Assembly: GCF_003940805.1 (NCBI RefSeq)
Contig: NZ_CP034328.1
Location: 682,001 to 746,000 of the forward strand
Direction of reading: 5' to 3'
Length of the DNA: 64,000 nt
Source of the DNA: Tabrizicola piscis
GTDB taxonomy: Bacteria > Pseudomonadota > Alphaproteobacteria > Rhodobacterales > Rhodobacteraceae
Each line of letters starts with the position of its first letter. Position 1 is the stretch's first letter. The notes under the pieces were generated by a model. It was not told where the DNA came from, did not search any database, and saw only the letters and a list, made by a program, of their open reading frames with translations. A program made the position numbers and the translations under genes. Shown in pieces: positions 25,703-33,177 of this stretch.

Positions 25703-26545
25703 TCAGCCCTGCAATGCCACACCTTCGCGGGCGGCAAGGTCACAGAAGAACTGCCACGCCACCCGGCCCGAGCGTGACCCGCGGGTCGCCTGCCATTCGA
25801 TCGCCTCGGCGCGCAGGCGGTCTTCGGGGACGGATACGCCATAGGCCGCGCAGTAGCCCTGGACCATCTCAAGGTATTCGTCCTGACTGCAGGGATGGAA
25901 CCCAAGCCAGAGGCCGAAGCGGTCTGACAGGGACACCTTTTCCTCTACCGCCTCGCCGGGGGTGATGGCGGTGGACCGCTCATTCTCGATCATGTCGCGC
26001 GGCATCAGGTGGCGGCGGTTGGAGGTGGCGTAGAACAGCACATTCTCGGGCCGGCCCTCGATCCCGCCGTCCAGCACGGCCTTCAGGCTTTTGTAATGCT
26101 GGTCGTCATGGCTGAAGGACAGGTCATCGCAGAACAGGATGAACCGGTGCGGCGCGGCGCGCAGGTGCGCCAGCAGGCGCTGCACCGACGGCAGGTCTTC
26201 GCGGGACAGTTCAACGATCTTGAGCGCGTGGCCTTCGGCGCGGACGGCGGCATGCACGGCCTTCACCAGACTGGATTTCCCCATGCCCCGCGCGCCCCAC
26301 AGGAGGGCGTTGTTGGCCGAGAGGCCCCGCGCGAAGTGGCGGGTGTTCTCCAACAGCGTATCGCGCGACCGGTTGACCCCGATCAACAGCCCGATGTCGA
26401 CGCGGGCAACCTTGGTCACCGGCTCCAGCCGGTCCGGCCCGGTGTGCCAGGCGAAGGCATCGGCGGCGGCGAAATCGGGCGCAGGCATCGGCGCGGGGGC
26501 CAGACGTTCCAGCGCGGCGGCGATCCGGTCAAGGGGATCGGTCAC
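25703..26545 (-). CDS. DUF815-type AAA ATPase
   Basis: This 280-residue protein has a P-loop LLWGARGMGKSSLVKAVH near residue 85, a Walker B FILFCDDLSF and a sensor region YATSNRRHLMP, the pattern of DUF815 ATPases. The biochemical role of this family is not established. GTG 26545 overlaps the tatC stop (GTGA), so it is translationally coupled to the Tat translocase genes. The gene order suggests co-regulation with tatABC, not necessarily a Tat function. Confidence 0.85.
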   Translation of the reverse strand: MTDPLDRIAAALERLAPAPMPAPDFAAADAFAWHTGPDRLEPVTKVARVDIGLLIGVNRSRDTLLENTRHFARGLSANNALLWGARGMGKSSLVKAVHAAVRAEGHALKIVELSREDLPSVQRLLAHLRAAPHRFILFCDDLSFSHDDQHYKSLKAVLDGGIEGRPENVLFYATSNRRHLMPRDMIENERSTAITPGEAVEEKVSLSDRFGLWLGFHPCSQDEYLEMVQGYCAAYGVSVPEDRLRAEAIEWQATRGSRSGRVAWQFFCDLAAREGVALQG

Positions 26546-27426
26546 TCGTCCGCCTCCGGCTCCACCCAAGTGCCATCGGCCTTCGCCTCAGCCTCGCGCC
26601 GCTTTTCGATGCGGCGGATCAGGAAGATGGAGACTTCGTACAGGGGGTAGACCGCGAAGAACAGGATCAGCTGGCTCATCACATCAGGGGGGGTCACCAA
26701 GGCGGCGACGATCAGGATGATGACGATGGCATACCTGCGCATTCCCGCCAGCCCGGCCGAGGTGGCAATGCCCGCCTTGCCCATCAGCGTCAGCAGCACC
26801 GGAAGCTGGAAGCAGAGCCCGAAGGCGAGGATCAGCTTGAGGCTGATATCCAGCGTCTCGTTCACCTTGCCCTGAAACACGATGTCGATGCCTTGATCGA
26901 CGACGGGTGCCGCAGGATCGATGACAGGGGCGTCGGTCAGGCTTGGCACCAGTGCGGCAATCACCGAATAGGCATCGGCAAAGCCAAGGAAGAAAGTCAT
27001 CGCAATCGGCGTGACGACATAGTGGGCAAAGGCAGCGCCCACGAAGAACAGGATCGGCGAGGCCAGCAGAAACGGCAGGAAGGCCTGCTTTTCACTGCGG
27101 TAAAGGCCCGGGGCCACAAAGCGCCACAGCTGATAGGCGATGACCGGAAAGCTGACCATCAGCCCGGCCACGACCGAAATCTGGACCAAGGTGAAGAAGT
27201 ATTCCTGCGGCGCGGTGTACTGCATCACCGGGTTCGGATCGCCCAGCGACCGCATTGCTTCTTCGATGGGTGCCAGAAGAAAATCAAGGATCGGTTCGGC
27301 CACGACAAAGCACAGGATCATGGCGATCAGGAAGGCACTGACCGACCAGATCAGCCGGTTGCGCAGCTCCGCCAGGTGTTCGACCAGCGGGGCCGAGCTG
27401 TCTTCGATGTCATCCTTGGTCGTCAT
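26542..27426 (-). CDS. tatC: Twin-arginine translocase subunit TatC
   Basis: This 294-residue inner-membrane protein is the signal-peptide receptor of the Tat pathway. The cytoplasmic N-terminus with PLVEHLAELRNRLIWS is diagnostic, and six hydrophobic segments follow. A loop of about 60 residues (SLTDAPVIDPAAPVVDQGID region) is longer than in E. coli TatC. It starts in an ATGA overlap with tatB and ends in a GTGA overlap with the ATPase gene. Confidence 0.96.
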   Translation of the reverse strand: MTTKDDIEDSSAPLVEHLAELRNRLIWSVSAFLIAMILCFVVAEPILDFLLAPIEEAMRSLGDPNPVMQYTAPQEYFFTLVQISVVAGLMVSFPVIAYQLWRFVAPGLYRSEKQAFLPFLLASPILFFVGAAFAHYVVTPIAMTFFLGFADAYSVIAALVPSLTDAPVIDPAAPVVDQGIDIVFQGKVNETLDISLKLILAFGLCFQLPVLLTLMGKAGIATSAGLAGMRRYAIVIILIVAALVTPPDVMSQLILFFAVYPLYEVSIFLIRRIEKRREAEAKADGTWVEPEADE

Positions 27427-28025
27427 GCGTCTTCACCTGCGCCCGCTGCGGGCTTTTTGCGCACCCGGCCACCACGTTTGGGGGCGGGCGCTTCGGCAGT
27501 GGGGGCGGGTTCGGCAACCGGTTTGGCCGCAACAGGTGCTTTCGCGGGTGCCGCCTTTGCCTCGCGCAGTTTCGCCACTGTTTCGGCAGAGGCGGCCCTT
27601 TTCGCTGCGACCTTTTCGGCCAGGGCCGCAGTCGCCGGCCCGACGGGGGTAGCGGCTGGGGTCACGGCAGGCGCGGCTGTCGGCATCGGGGGCATCGGCG
27701 GCGGGGTCAGCGGGGCCGCGGGCTTGGGCGCGGCAGAGGCCCCTGGCTTCATCGGATCCCACTTTTCGAACTTGTCGGCGGCGTTGCGCATGGCATCAAG
27801 CCCCATCGCCTTGGGGTTGGTGACCTTGCGCAGGTCGTTGGCGACATCCTTGACGCCCGACTCCTTGGCGGCCTGATCCATCGCGCGGGAAAAGTCACGC
27901 CCCATGGCGCGGACTTTGGCCATGAAACGGCCAAGCTCGCGGAACATGCCGGGCAGGTCCTTGGGGCCGATGAAGATCAGCGCCACGATGCCCACGACCA
28001 GAAGTTCGGACCAGCTGAGATCCAT
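27423..28025 (-). CDS. tatB: Twin-arginine translocase subunit TatB
   Basis: This 200-residue protein has one N-terminal membrane helix (MDLSWSELLVVGIVALIFIG with the PKDLPGMFRELGRF amphipathic stretch) and a long Ala/Pro-rich C-terminal tail. The Glu in the helix and the GPKDLP hinge identify TatB rather than TatA. It forms the receptor complex with TatC and is co-translated with it. The tail is low-complexity and typical for the order. Confidence 0.95.
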   Translation of the reverse strand: MDLSWSELLVVGIVALIFIGPKDLPGMFRELGRFMAKVRAMGRDFSRAMDQAAKESGVKDVANDLRKVTNPKAMGLDAMRNAADKFEKWDPMKPGASAAPKPAAPLTPPPMPPMPTAAPAVTPAATPVGPATAALAEKVAAKRAASAETVAKLREAKAAPAKAPVAAKPVAEPAPTAEAPAPKRGGRVRKKPAAGAGEDA

Positions 28026-28053
28026 GCCTTGCGTCCCCTACCGAATGCCGGAC

Positions 28054-28266
28054 TCAGACCTTGTCTTTCTCGGCGGGGGTCACGTCCTTGGCGTCTTCGG
28101 CCTTGGCGGCGTCAAGCTCGGCAGTGCCATCGTTGACGCCCTTCTTGAAGGCGGTGATGCCCTTGCCGACTTCGCCCATGAGCGAAGACACCTTGCCCCG
28201 GCCAAACAGGACCAGAAGCACGACGGCGATCAGCAGAAGGCCGGGAAGTCCGATATTGTTGAACAT
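28054..28266 (-). CDS. tatA: Twin-arginine translocase subunit TatA
   Basis: This 70-residue protein is the pore-forming Tat subunit: a membrane helix ([21 protein letters not shown]) followed by the amphipathic helix [16 protein letters not shown] and an acidic tail. ATG 28266 has GGAG nine bases upstream; longer frames upstream have no support. It is the first gene of tatABC and is divergent from a YafY-type regulator. Confidence 0.95.
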   Translation of the reverse strand: MFNNIGLPGLLLIAVVLLVLFGRGKVSSLMGEVGKGITAFKKGVNDGTAELDAAKAEDAKDVTPAEKDKV

Positions 28267-28377
28267 GGAAGTTCTCCATTTCACGGCCCCGATCCCGGGG
28301 CGGTTTAAGCGACTGCCCCCAGATACGACCTCGCCGGGCCTGTTTCCAAGGGCCAAGCAGCTTGCGTTCCACATTCT

Positions 28378-28397
28378 ACTGACAGTATTTTGTCAGT
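28378..28397. promoter_or_regulatory. Inverted-repeat operator upstream of HTH regulator (copy 1)
   Basis: ACTGACA and TGTCAGT form a perfect 7-bp inverted repeat separated by six bases (GTATTT). It lies 41 bases before the regulator ATG and 112 bases before tatA on the other strand. The same half-sites and spacing recur at 28812-28829 before the next gene, suggesting control by one of the local YafY-type regulators. Confidence 0.65.
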
Positions 28398-28437
28398 TGG
28401 GTGGGCAATAGAGCCAAACCTGCGGACCCGGTGCCCC

Positions 28438-28800
28438 ATGAAACGCGACGCGCGGCTTTACGATATCGTCCAATCCCTGCGCGACGGGCGGCTGCATACG
28501 GCAGCCGAACTGGCCCGCGCGCTTGGCGTATCGACCCGCACGATCTGGCGCGACATGGAGATGCTGGCGGCGACCGGCATCCCGGTGTCGGGCGAACGGG
28601 GGCTTGGCTATATCCTGCGCGCGCCGCTGATGCTGCCGCCCACGATGCTGACGCCGGAGGAACTTGAGGCGCTGGTCGAGGGGCTGCGCCATGTCGGTCA
28701 GGACGGAAACCCCCGCGCCCGCGCGGCGCGCAGCCTGCTGTACAAGGTGGCGACCCTTCTGCCGCAAACCGGGATCGACCCTGACCCGAAAGACGACTGA
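28438..28800 (+). CDS. Short YafY-type HTH regulator lacking a WYL domain
   Basis: This 120-residue protein is a winged-helix DNA-binding domain (about 1-60, with AELARALGVSTRTIWRDMEML) plus a short helical tail. It closely matches the N-terminus of the 243-residue regulator at 29296: RDGRLHTA, VSTRTIWRDM, GERGLGYILR and LTPEE recur in the same order. The WYL effector domain of that paralogue is absent, and the reading frame simply ends, so it is either a natural short form or an old truncation. A perfect CTGACA-N6-TGTCAG site precedes it, suggesting autoregulation. Confidence 0.8.
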   Translation: MKRDARLYDIVQSLRDGRLHTAAELARALGVSTRTIWRDMEMLAATGIPVSGERGLGYILRAPLMLPPTMLTPEELEALVEGLRHVGQDGNPRARAARSLLYKVATLLPQTGIDPDPKDD

Positions 28801-28810
28801 CCCGATCATT

Positions 28811-28830
28811 GCTGACAGGGTGTTGTCAGT
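28811..28830. promoter_or_regulatory. Inverted-repeat operator upstream of exported ABM-like gene (copy 2)
   Basis: CTGACA-GGGTGT-TGTCAG matches the half-sites and six-base spacing of the site at 28378-28397. It starts 11 bases after the regulator stop and lies 45 bases before the predicted start of the next gene, a natural operator position. Confidence 0.65.
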
Positions 28831-28874
28831 TGGCCCCTGTCATGACGGCCCCATCGCAACCGATGGAGATGACG

Positions 28875-29264
28875 ATGCGCCTTTTGCCTGCCTTCAGCCT
28901 GCTGATCTGCCTTGCCCCCGCCGACGCCGCCCGCGCCGATACCGCTGCCACGGGTCCGATGACAGGACCGGTGATGGAGATCGTGACCTTCCGCCTTGTC
29001 GCCGGGGCAACCGACACCGCCTTCCTTGCCGCGGCGCAGGGCACGGCTGACCCGCTGCGGACGCAGCCCGGGTTTCAGGGCCGGACCCTGACCCGCGCGG
29101 CGGATGGCCTCTGGACGGACCACGTCCTCTGGGCCTCGATGACCGAAGCGATGGCCGCTGCCGAGGCGATGATGGCGGACCCCGCCTTTGCCCCCTTCAT
29201 GGCGCTGATCGATGGCCCGAGCGTCACCATGCAGCACGCGCCGGTCCTGTGGCGGATGGATTGA
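28875..29264 (+). CDS. Exported protein with antibiotic-biosynthesis-monooxygenase-like fold
   Basis: This 129-residue protein has a signal peptide (MRLLPAFSLLICLAPADAARA) and a domain resembling the ABM/dimeric alpha-beta barrel family: VMEIVTFRLVAGATDTAFLAAAQ, a central LRTQPGFQGRTLTRAADGLW and a C-terminal MQHAPVLWRM. Most ABM proteins are cytoplasmic, so export is unusual. ATG 28875 has GGAG seven bases upstream; ATGs at 28863 and 28869 are alternatives. It is flanked by two paralogous regulators and preceded by their likely operator. Substrate unknown. Confidence 0.7.
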   Translation: MRLLPAFSLLICLAPADAARADTAATGPMTGPVMEIVTFRLVAGATDTAFLAAAQGTADPLRTQPGFQGRTLTRAADGLWTDHVLWASMTEAMAAAEAMMADPAFAPFMALIDGPSVTMQHAPVLWRMD

Positions 29265-29295
29265 CCGCAAGCCACGCCCCCGGCACCCTGCCGCC

Positions 29296-30027
29296 ATGCG
29301 CCGCACCGACCGCCTGTTCGACCTGATCCAGATCCTGCGCGACGGGCGGCTGCACACCGCCCGCGCCATGGCGGAAACGCTTGAAGTCTCGGTCCGCACG
29401 ATCTGGCGGGACATGGCGACGCTTGTCGCCTCGGGCCTGCCGGTCGAGGGCGAGCGCGGTGTGGGCTATGCCCTGCGGGAGCCGATCACCCTGCCCCCGC
29501 TGACCCTGACACCGGATGAGGCGCAGGCCCTGACCCTTGGCCTGCAGCTGGTCACCGAAGGGGCCGACCCGTCGCTGGCCGGGGCGGCGGCGTCCCTGCG
29601 CGGCAAGATCGCGGCGGTGGTGCCAGACCGGCTGGGCGTGGACCGTGGCAGCGAGACCTGGGTCTTTCCGGGGGCCGAGGCCATGGCCGCCGCCCGCCAC
29701 CTGCCCGGCCTGCGCCGGGCCATCCGGCTGCGGGAGCGGATGCTGATCACCTACCGCAGCGCCGAGGGCGCGGTCTCGCAGCGCATCGTCCGCCCGCTGG
29801 TGCTGGAATTCTGGGGCCGGGTCTGGACCCTTGCCAGCTGGTGCGAGACGCGGGGCGATTTCCGCAGCTTCCGGGTCGACCGGATGGAGACCGTCCTGCC
29901 GACCGGCCAGACGTTTCACGATGAGCCGGGCCGTGACCTTGCCGGCTGGCGCGCGCTGACCGCAAGCCAGACCCGCCCGCTAGACCCCGAAGACGAAACA
30001 GCGATCGCGGCGGATCATCAGCCATAG
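29296..30027 (+). CDS. YafY-family regulator with HTH and WYL domains
   Basis: This 243-residue protein has an N-terminal HTH_11 domain (about 1-60, ETLEVSVRTIWRDMATL) and a WYL domain (about 125-225, AIRLRERMLITYRSAEG...RIVRPLVLEFWGRVWTLASWCETR). WYL domains bind small ligands or nucleic acids and control the attached DNA-binding domain. ATG 29296 gives the normal N-terminus. The final 48 bases overlap the 3' end of the convergent ABC ATPase gene, so transcripts of the two must collide or overlap. Confidence 0.87.
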   Translation: MRRTDRLFDLIQILRDGRLHTARAMAETLEVSVRTIWRDMATLVASGLPVEGERGVGYALREPITLPPLTLTPDEAQALTLGLQLVTEGADPSLAGAAASLRGKIAAVVPDRLGVDRGSETWVFPGAEAMAAARHLPGLRRAIRLRERMLITYRSAEGAVSQRIVRPLVLEFWGRVWTLASWCETRGDFRSFRVDRMETVLPTGQTFHDEPGRDLAGWRALTASQTRPLDPEDETAIAADHQP

Positions 30028-31086
30028 CACCGTGCCGGGCTTTGGCAGGAACACGCCGGGGACGGATGCCGTCAGCTTTGCCCCTTCAAAGTCCATCGCG
30101 AAATCCACAAGGCTTTCGCGCCCAAGATACCGGCTGCGCAGCACCGTGCCACGCGCTGGCACGCCTTCCTCGGGCGTGGGGTTCGGGCCGCGTCCGCCCC
30201 GGTCAAAGTCGATCCGCAGATGCTGCGGACGGATCACGATCTCCACCTCGCCGCCATCGGCATGGCCCGGCGTCAGGAAGGCGCCAAACGGCGTTTCCGT
30301 CAGCGCGCCCCTTGACACACCCCGGATCACATTGACATCGCTGAAGAAAGCCGCCGCCGCCTTGTCGACCGGCGCATTGTAGACGTTATAGGGCGCGCCC
30401 CGCTGCACGATCCGGCCCGCGCGCATCAGGGCAATCTCATCGGCCATCCGCATCGCCTCATCCGGCTCATGCGTGACCAGAAGGACCCCCGCCCCCTCCT
30501 CTTTCAACAGCTCCAGCGTCCGGTCGCGGATGCCGTCCCGCAAACGGTTGTCGAGCCCGGAAAACGGCTCGTCCATCAGCATCACCCGGGGCTTTGGCGC
30601 CAAGGCCCGGGCCAGTGCCACACGCTGCTGTTCGCCCCCCGAAAGCTGATGCGGATGCTTGGGGCCAAAGCCGGAAAGATCCACCTTCTCCAGCAGTTCC
30701 CCGACCCGCCGCGCCTTTTCAGCCCGGTCAACCCGCAGCCCGAAACCCACATTCTCGGCCACCGTCAGGTGCGGAAACAGGGCAAAGTCCTGAAACATCA
30801 GCCCGACCGACCGCTGTTCGGGCGGCAGATGCACCCCCGGCCCCTCAACCAGCCGCCCGTCGATCTGCACGGTCCCGGCATCGGCACGCTCCACCCCGGC
30901 GATCATCCGCAGCGTGGTCGATTTCCCGCAGCCCGAGGGGCCAAGCAGACAGGTCACCTGCCCCGGCGCCACGGCCAGCGACACATCCTCAACCACCGGC
31001 CGCCCGCCAAAAGCGCGGGTCAGATGCGATACGTCCAGACGAGGGACCGGGTTGAAGGGCAGGCTGTCAGGCGGGTTGGCAGGCAT
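29980..31086 (-). CDS. Orphan Fe3+/spermidine-type ABC transporter ATPase
   Basis: This 368-residue protein has Walker A GPSGCGKST, signature LSGGEQQRVALARAL, Walker B RVMLMDEPFSGLD, and a C-terminal TOBE-like region (from about 240, IRPQHLRID). It resembles FbpC/PotA ATPases, which drive iron(III) or polyamine import. No permease or binding-protein gene lies nearby, so partner subunits must be elsewhere. ATG 31086 is preferred to TTG 31095. The 3' end overlaps the WYL regulator gene by 48 bases. Confidence 0.85.
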   Translation of the reverse strand: MPANPPDSLPFNPVPRLDVSHLTRAFGGRPVVEDVSLAVAPGQVTCLLGPSGCGKSTTLRMIAGVERADAGTVQIDGRLVEGPGVHLPPEQRSVGLMFQDFALFPHLTVAENVGFGLRVDRAEKARRVGELLEKVDLSGFGPKHPHQLSGGEQQRVALARALAPKPRVMLMDEPFSGLDNRLRDGIRDRTLELLKEEGAGVLLVTHEPDEAMRMADEIALMRAGRIVQRGAPYNVYNAPVDKAAAAFFSDVNVIRGVSRGALTETPFGAFLTPGHADGGEVEIVIRPQHLRIDFDRGGRGPNPTPEEGVPARGTVLRSRYLGRESLVDFAMDFEGAKLTASVPGVFLPKPGTVLWLMIRRDRCFVFGV

Positions 31087-31176
31087 GAAACTCAACTGAT
31101 TTGCTCAGGCTTTCCCTAACAGCGCCGCCTTGTCCGGGCAAGCACGCTTGCCAGCCAACCTGCCACACCGTCTAGG

Positions 31177-31953
31177 TTACAGCGTTGTGTTCGTAGCCCC
31201 CCCGTCCAGCAGCACGTTCTGCCCGACGATGAAACCGGCATGCTGGGAACACAGGAAGGCGCAGGCTGCCCCGAACTCGGCCGCGGTGCCATAGCGACCG
31301 GCGGGAATGGTGGCGGAGCGTTCGGAAATCGCCTCCTCCATGCTGATGCCGCGCGCCTTGACCACGGCGCCATCCAGCGCAATCGCCCGGTCGGTGGCAT
31401 GGATGCCGGGCAGCAGGTTGTTGATCGTCACCCCCTTGCCCGCCACCTGCCGCGCCGTGCCTGCGACAAAGCCGGTCAGCCCGGCCCTGGCGGAATTCGA
31501 CAGCCCAAGCACCGCCACGGGTGCCTTGACCGACACACTGGTGATGTTGACCACCCTGCCCCAGCCTTTGGCCATCATCCCCGGCAGGACCGCCTGCATC
31601 AAGGCGATCGGCGTCAGCATGTTGGCGTCCAGCGCCTTGATGAAATCCTCACGCCCCCAATCCGACCACAGGCCCGGGGGTGGCCCGCCCGCATTGGTGA
31701 CCAGAATGTCGAATGGCCCCTTGTCCAGAACAGCTGCCCGGCCCGCTTCGCTGGTGATGTCACCGGCAACGGTCACGACGTCGACCTGGTACCGCGCGCG
31801 GATCGCCGCCGCCGTCGCCTCCAGCGCCTCGACCCCGCGCGCGTTCAGCACCAGATCGACGCCGGCTTCGGCCAGGGCTTCGGCACAGCCGCGACCCAAC
31901 CCCTTTGACGACGCACATACCAGTGCCCGCTTCCCCCTGATGCCCAGATCCAT
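31177..31953 (-). CDS. SDR-family protein lacking the canonical YxxxK catalytic pair
   Basis: This 258-residue protein has a Rossmann nucleotide-binding motif (CASSKGLGRGCAEALAEAG near residue 12) and the VTNAGGPPPG segment of short-chain dehydrogenases. The catalytic YxxxK is replaced: the region reads LGLSNSARAGLTGF, with Leu for Tyr and no Lys. The NITS Ser is present. A subgroup of FabG-like SDRs shares this LSN-RAG pattern and may not be a standard reductase. ATG 31953 gives the usual short N-terminus. Confidence 0.85.
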   Translation of the reverse strand: MDLGIRGKRALVCASSKGLGRGCAEALAEAGVDLVLNARGVEALEATAAAIRARYQVDVVTVAGDITSEAGRAAVLDKGPFDILVTNAGGPPPGLWSDWGREDFIKALDANMLTPIALMQAVLPGMMAKGWGRVVNITSVSVKAPVAVLGLSNSARAGLTGFVAGTARQVAGKGVTINNLLPGIHATDRAIALDGAVVKARGISMEEAISERSATIPAGRYGTAAEFGAACAFLCSQHAGFIVGQNVLLDGGATNTTL

Positions 31954-32020
31954 GCGCCTGCTCCTTGCTTGATGGCCAAGCCTACCAGCGCCGCAGGCAG
32001 GGGCAAGCCCGGCCTGCGGA

Positions 32021-32086
32021 TTGCTCTTTTCCAAATACTCCCGCCGGAGGCCGCCCGCGCCGGTTGGCGCGCGTCTTCGCGCGCCA
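32021..32086 (-). repeat. Dispersed intergenic repeat, copy B (minus strand) with 9-bp hairpin
   Basis: Read on the minus strand, a perfect hairpin (TGGCGCGCG, loop AAGA, CGCGCGCCA; plus positions 32065-32086) is followed by the core GGAGTATTTGG-AAAAGAGCAA (32041-32021), identical to copy A over 21 bases. It lies downstream of the SnoaL-like gene and upstream of the SDR gene, both on the minus strand, so hairpin and core have the same order relative to transcription as in the other copies. Confidence 0.75.
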
Positions 32087-32147
32087 GAGGCAAGACAAGA
32101 AGCCTGCGCGGAACGCGCGCGATTCGAAACCCGTGGGAAGAGGCGGA

Positions 32148-32513
32148 TCAGCTGGAGTAGAAGAACTCCTCGCGCACGATCTTGCCGTTCTTCACATGAT
32201 AGACCGCGACTTCGCGGCCCTGTGTCCGAACACCAGTGGCGCGGTCTTCGGTGTCCATGCCGAAGATCACGGCAAAGCGGTCATCCCCATGCACGAACGG
32301 CCCTTCGACCGTCAGGCCATGGGTGATGAAGGCCCCCTCCCACCAGTCGTGCTTGCCGTGGATGCCCGCAAGCCCCACCGTTTCGCGCCCGCCACCCATA
32401 TCCGCCGCCTCAACCGATACGGCGTCCGCGGCATAAAGCCGGTCCAGATTCTGCCGGGCGCGATCTTCGCGGCAACCGGCGACGAGTTCATTCGCAATTT
32501 CGAGAAAGGTCAT
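32148..32513 (-). CDS. SnoaL-like/NTF2-fold protein
   Basis: This 121-residue cytoplasmic protein looks like the SnoaL-like polyketide cyclase or NTF2 fold: N-terminal helix MTFLEIANELVAGCREDRAR, LYAADAVSVEA, and a C-terminal strand pair with VYHVKNGKIVREEFFY. Such proteins are often small enzymes or binding proteins of unknown substrate. ATG 32513 has GGAGG six bases upstream. Confidence 0.8.
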   Translation of the reverse strand: MTFLEIANELVAGCREDRARQNLDRLYAADAVSVEAADMGGGRETVGLAGIHGKHDWWEGAFITHGLTVEGPFVHGDDRFAVIFGMDTEDRATGVRTQGREVAVYHVKNGKIVREEFFYSS

Positions 32514-32659
32514 GGCATCCTCCAATGTTCCATCAATGTTCTCATACTGCCGCGCAGGGTCGCCGCGCTCAACCGGAATCGTTGAAGCCCGGCATCTTTC
32601 CCCCTAGGCTTTGATAACGGGGCGTTATTGCGTTCCGCACAGCGCGCAAGGGGTGTCAT

Positions 32660-33097
32660 GTGAAGTCCTTCCTGTCCGCAGCTTTCCTTGCCTGCCTGAC
32701 CGCACCACTTGCCGCGCAAGAGCTTGCCCCCCTGCCCGACGAGGCGCCGCTTTACGATGCCGTCATGGCAAATATCTCCGGCCAAGTGCCGGAGGGCCGC
32801 TTCATCGACAGCATTTCCCGGTGGCAAGCCGATGTGGTGGGCGACACGACCCCCGACCAGATCGTTCAGGCCGTGGTCGGCTACGACGGCGGGAACGGCT
32901 ATGACTTCTGGCACTGGATCTTCATCGGGGCTGAAGGCGGCTTTGCCGGCATGTTCCCGATCCAGTTGAACGGCGGCGCGGTCACGGCGGTTCGGCTGGA
33001 TGGCGAGGTCTTGGCCTTTACACTTTCGACCTACCTGCCCAGCGACGCCAGATGTTGCCCGACCGGGGTCGAAGTCATCCGCATGCCGCTGCGCTGA
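32660..33097 (+). CDS. Small exported protein of unknown function
   Basis: This 145-residue protein starts at GTG 32660 with AAGGGG upstream; the ATG two bases earlier runs straight into a stop. A signal peptide (MKSFLSAAFLACLTAPLAAQ) is followed by a domain with GDTTPDQIVQAVVGYDGGNGYDFWHWIF, which resembles no family I can name, and a C-terminal DARCCPTG Cys pair. It is divergent from the SnoaL-like gene and ends 80 bases before prfC. Confidence 0.7.
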   Translation: MKSFLSAAFLACLTAPLAAQELAPLPDEAPLYDAVMANISGQVPEGRFIDSISRWQADVVGDTTPDQIVQAVVGYDGGNGYDFWHWIFIGAEGGFAGMFPIQLNGGAVTAVRLDGEVLAFTLSTYLPSDARCCPTGVEVIRMPLR

Positions 33098-33177
33098 TAT
33101 CAGTCCGCATCCTTGGGGCCAGCATCCTTGCGGGCCACATCCTTGCGAAAGCCGGGGGGGCAAGCTATGTCGCCCCT

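Noticed and set aside
29980..31086. Complete iron importer
   Set aside because: Only the ATPase gene is present; the neighbours are a regulator and an SDR, with no permease or binding protein.
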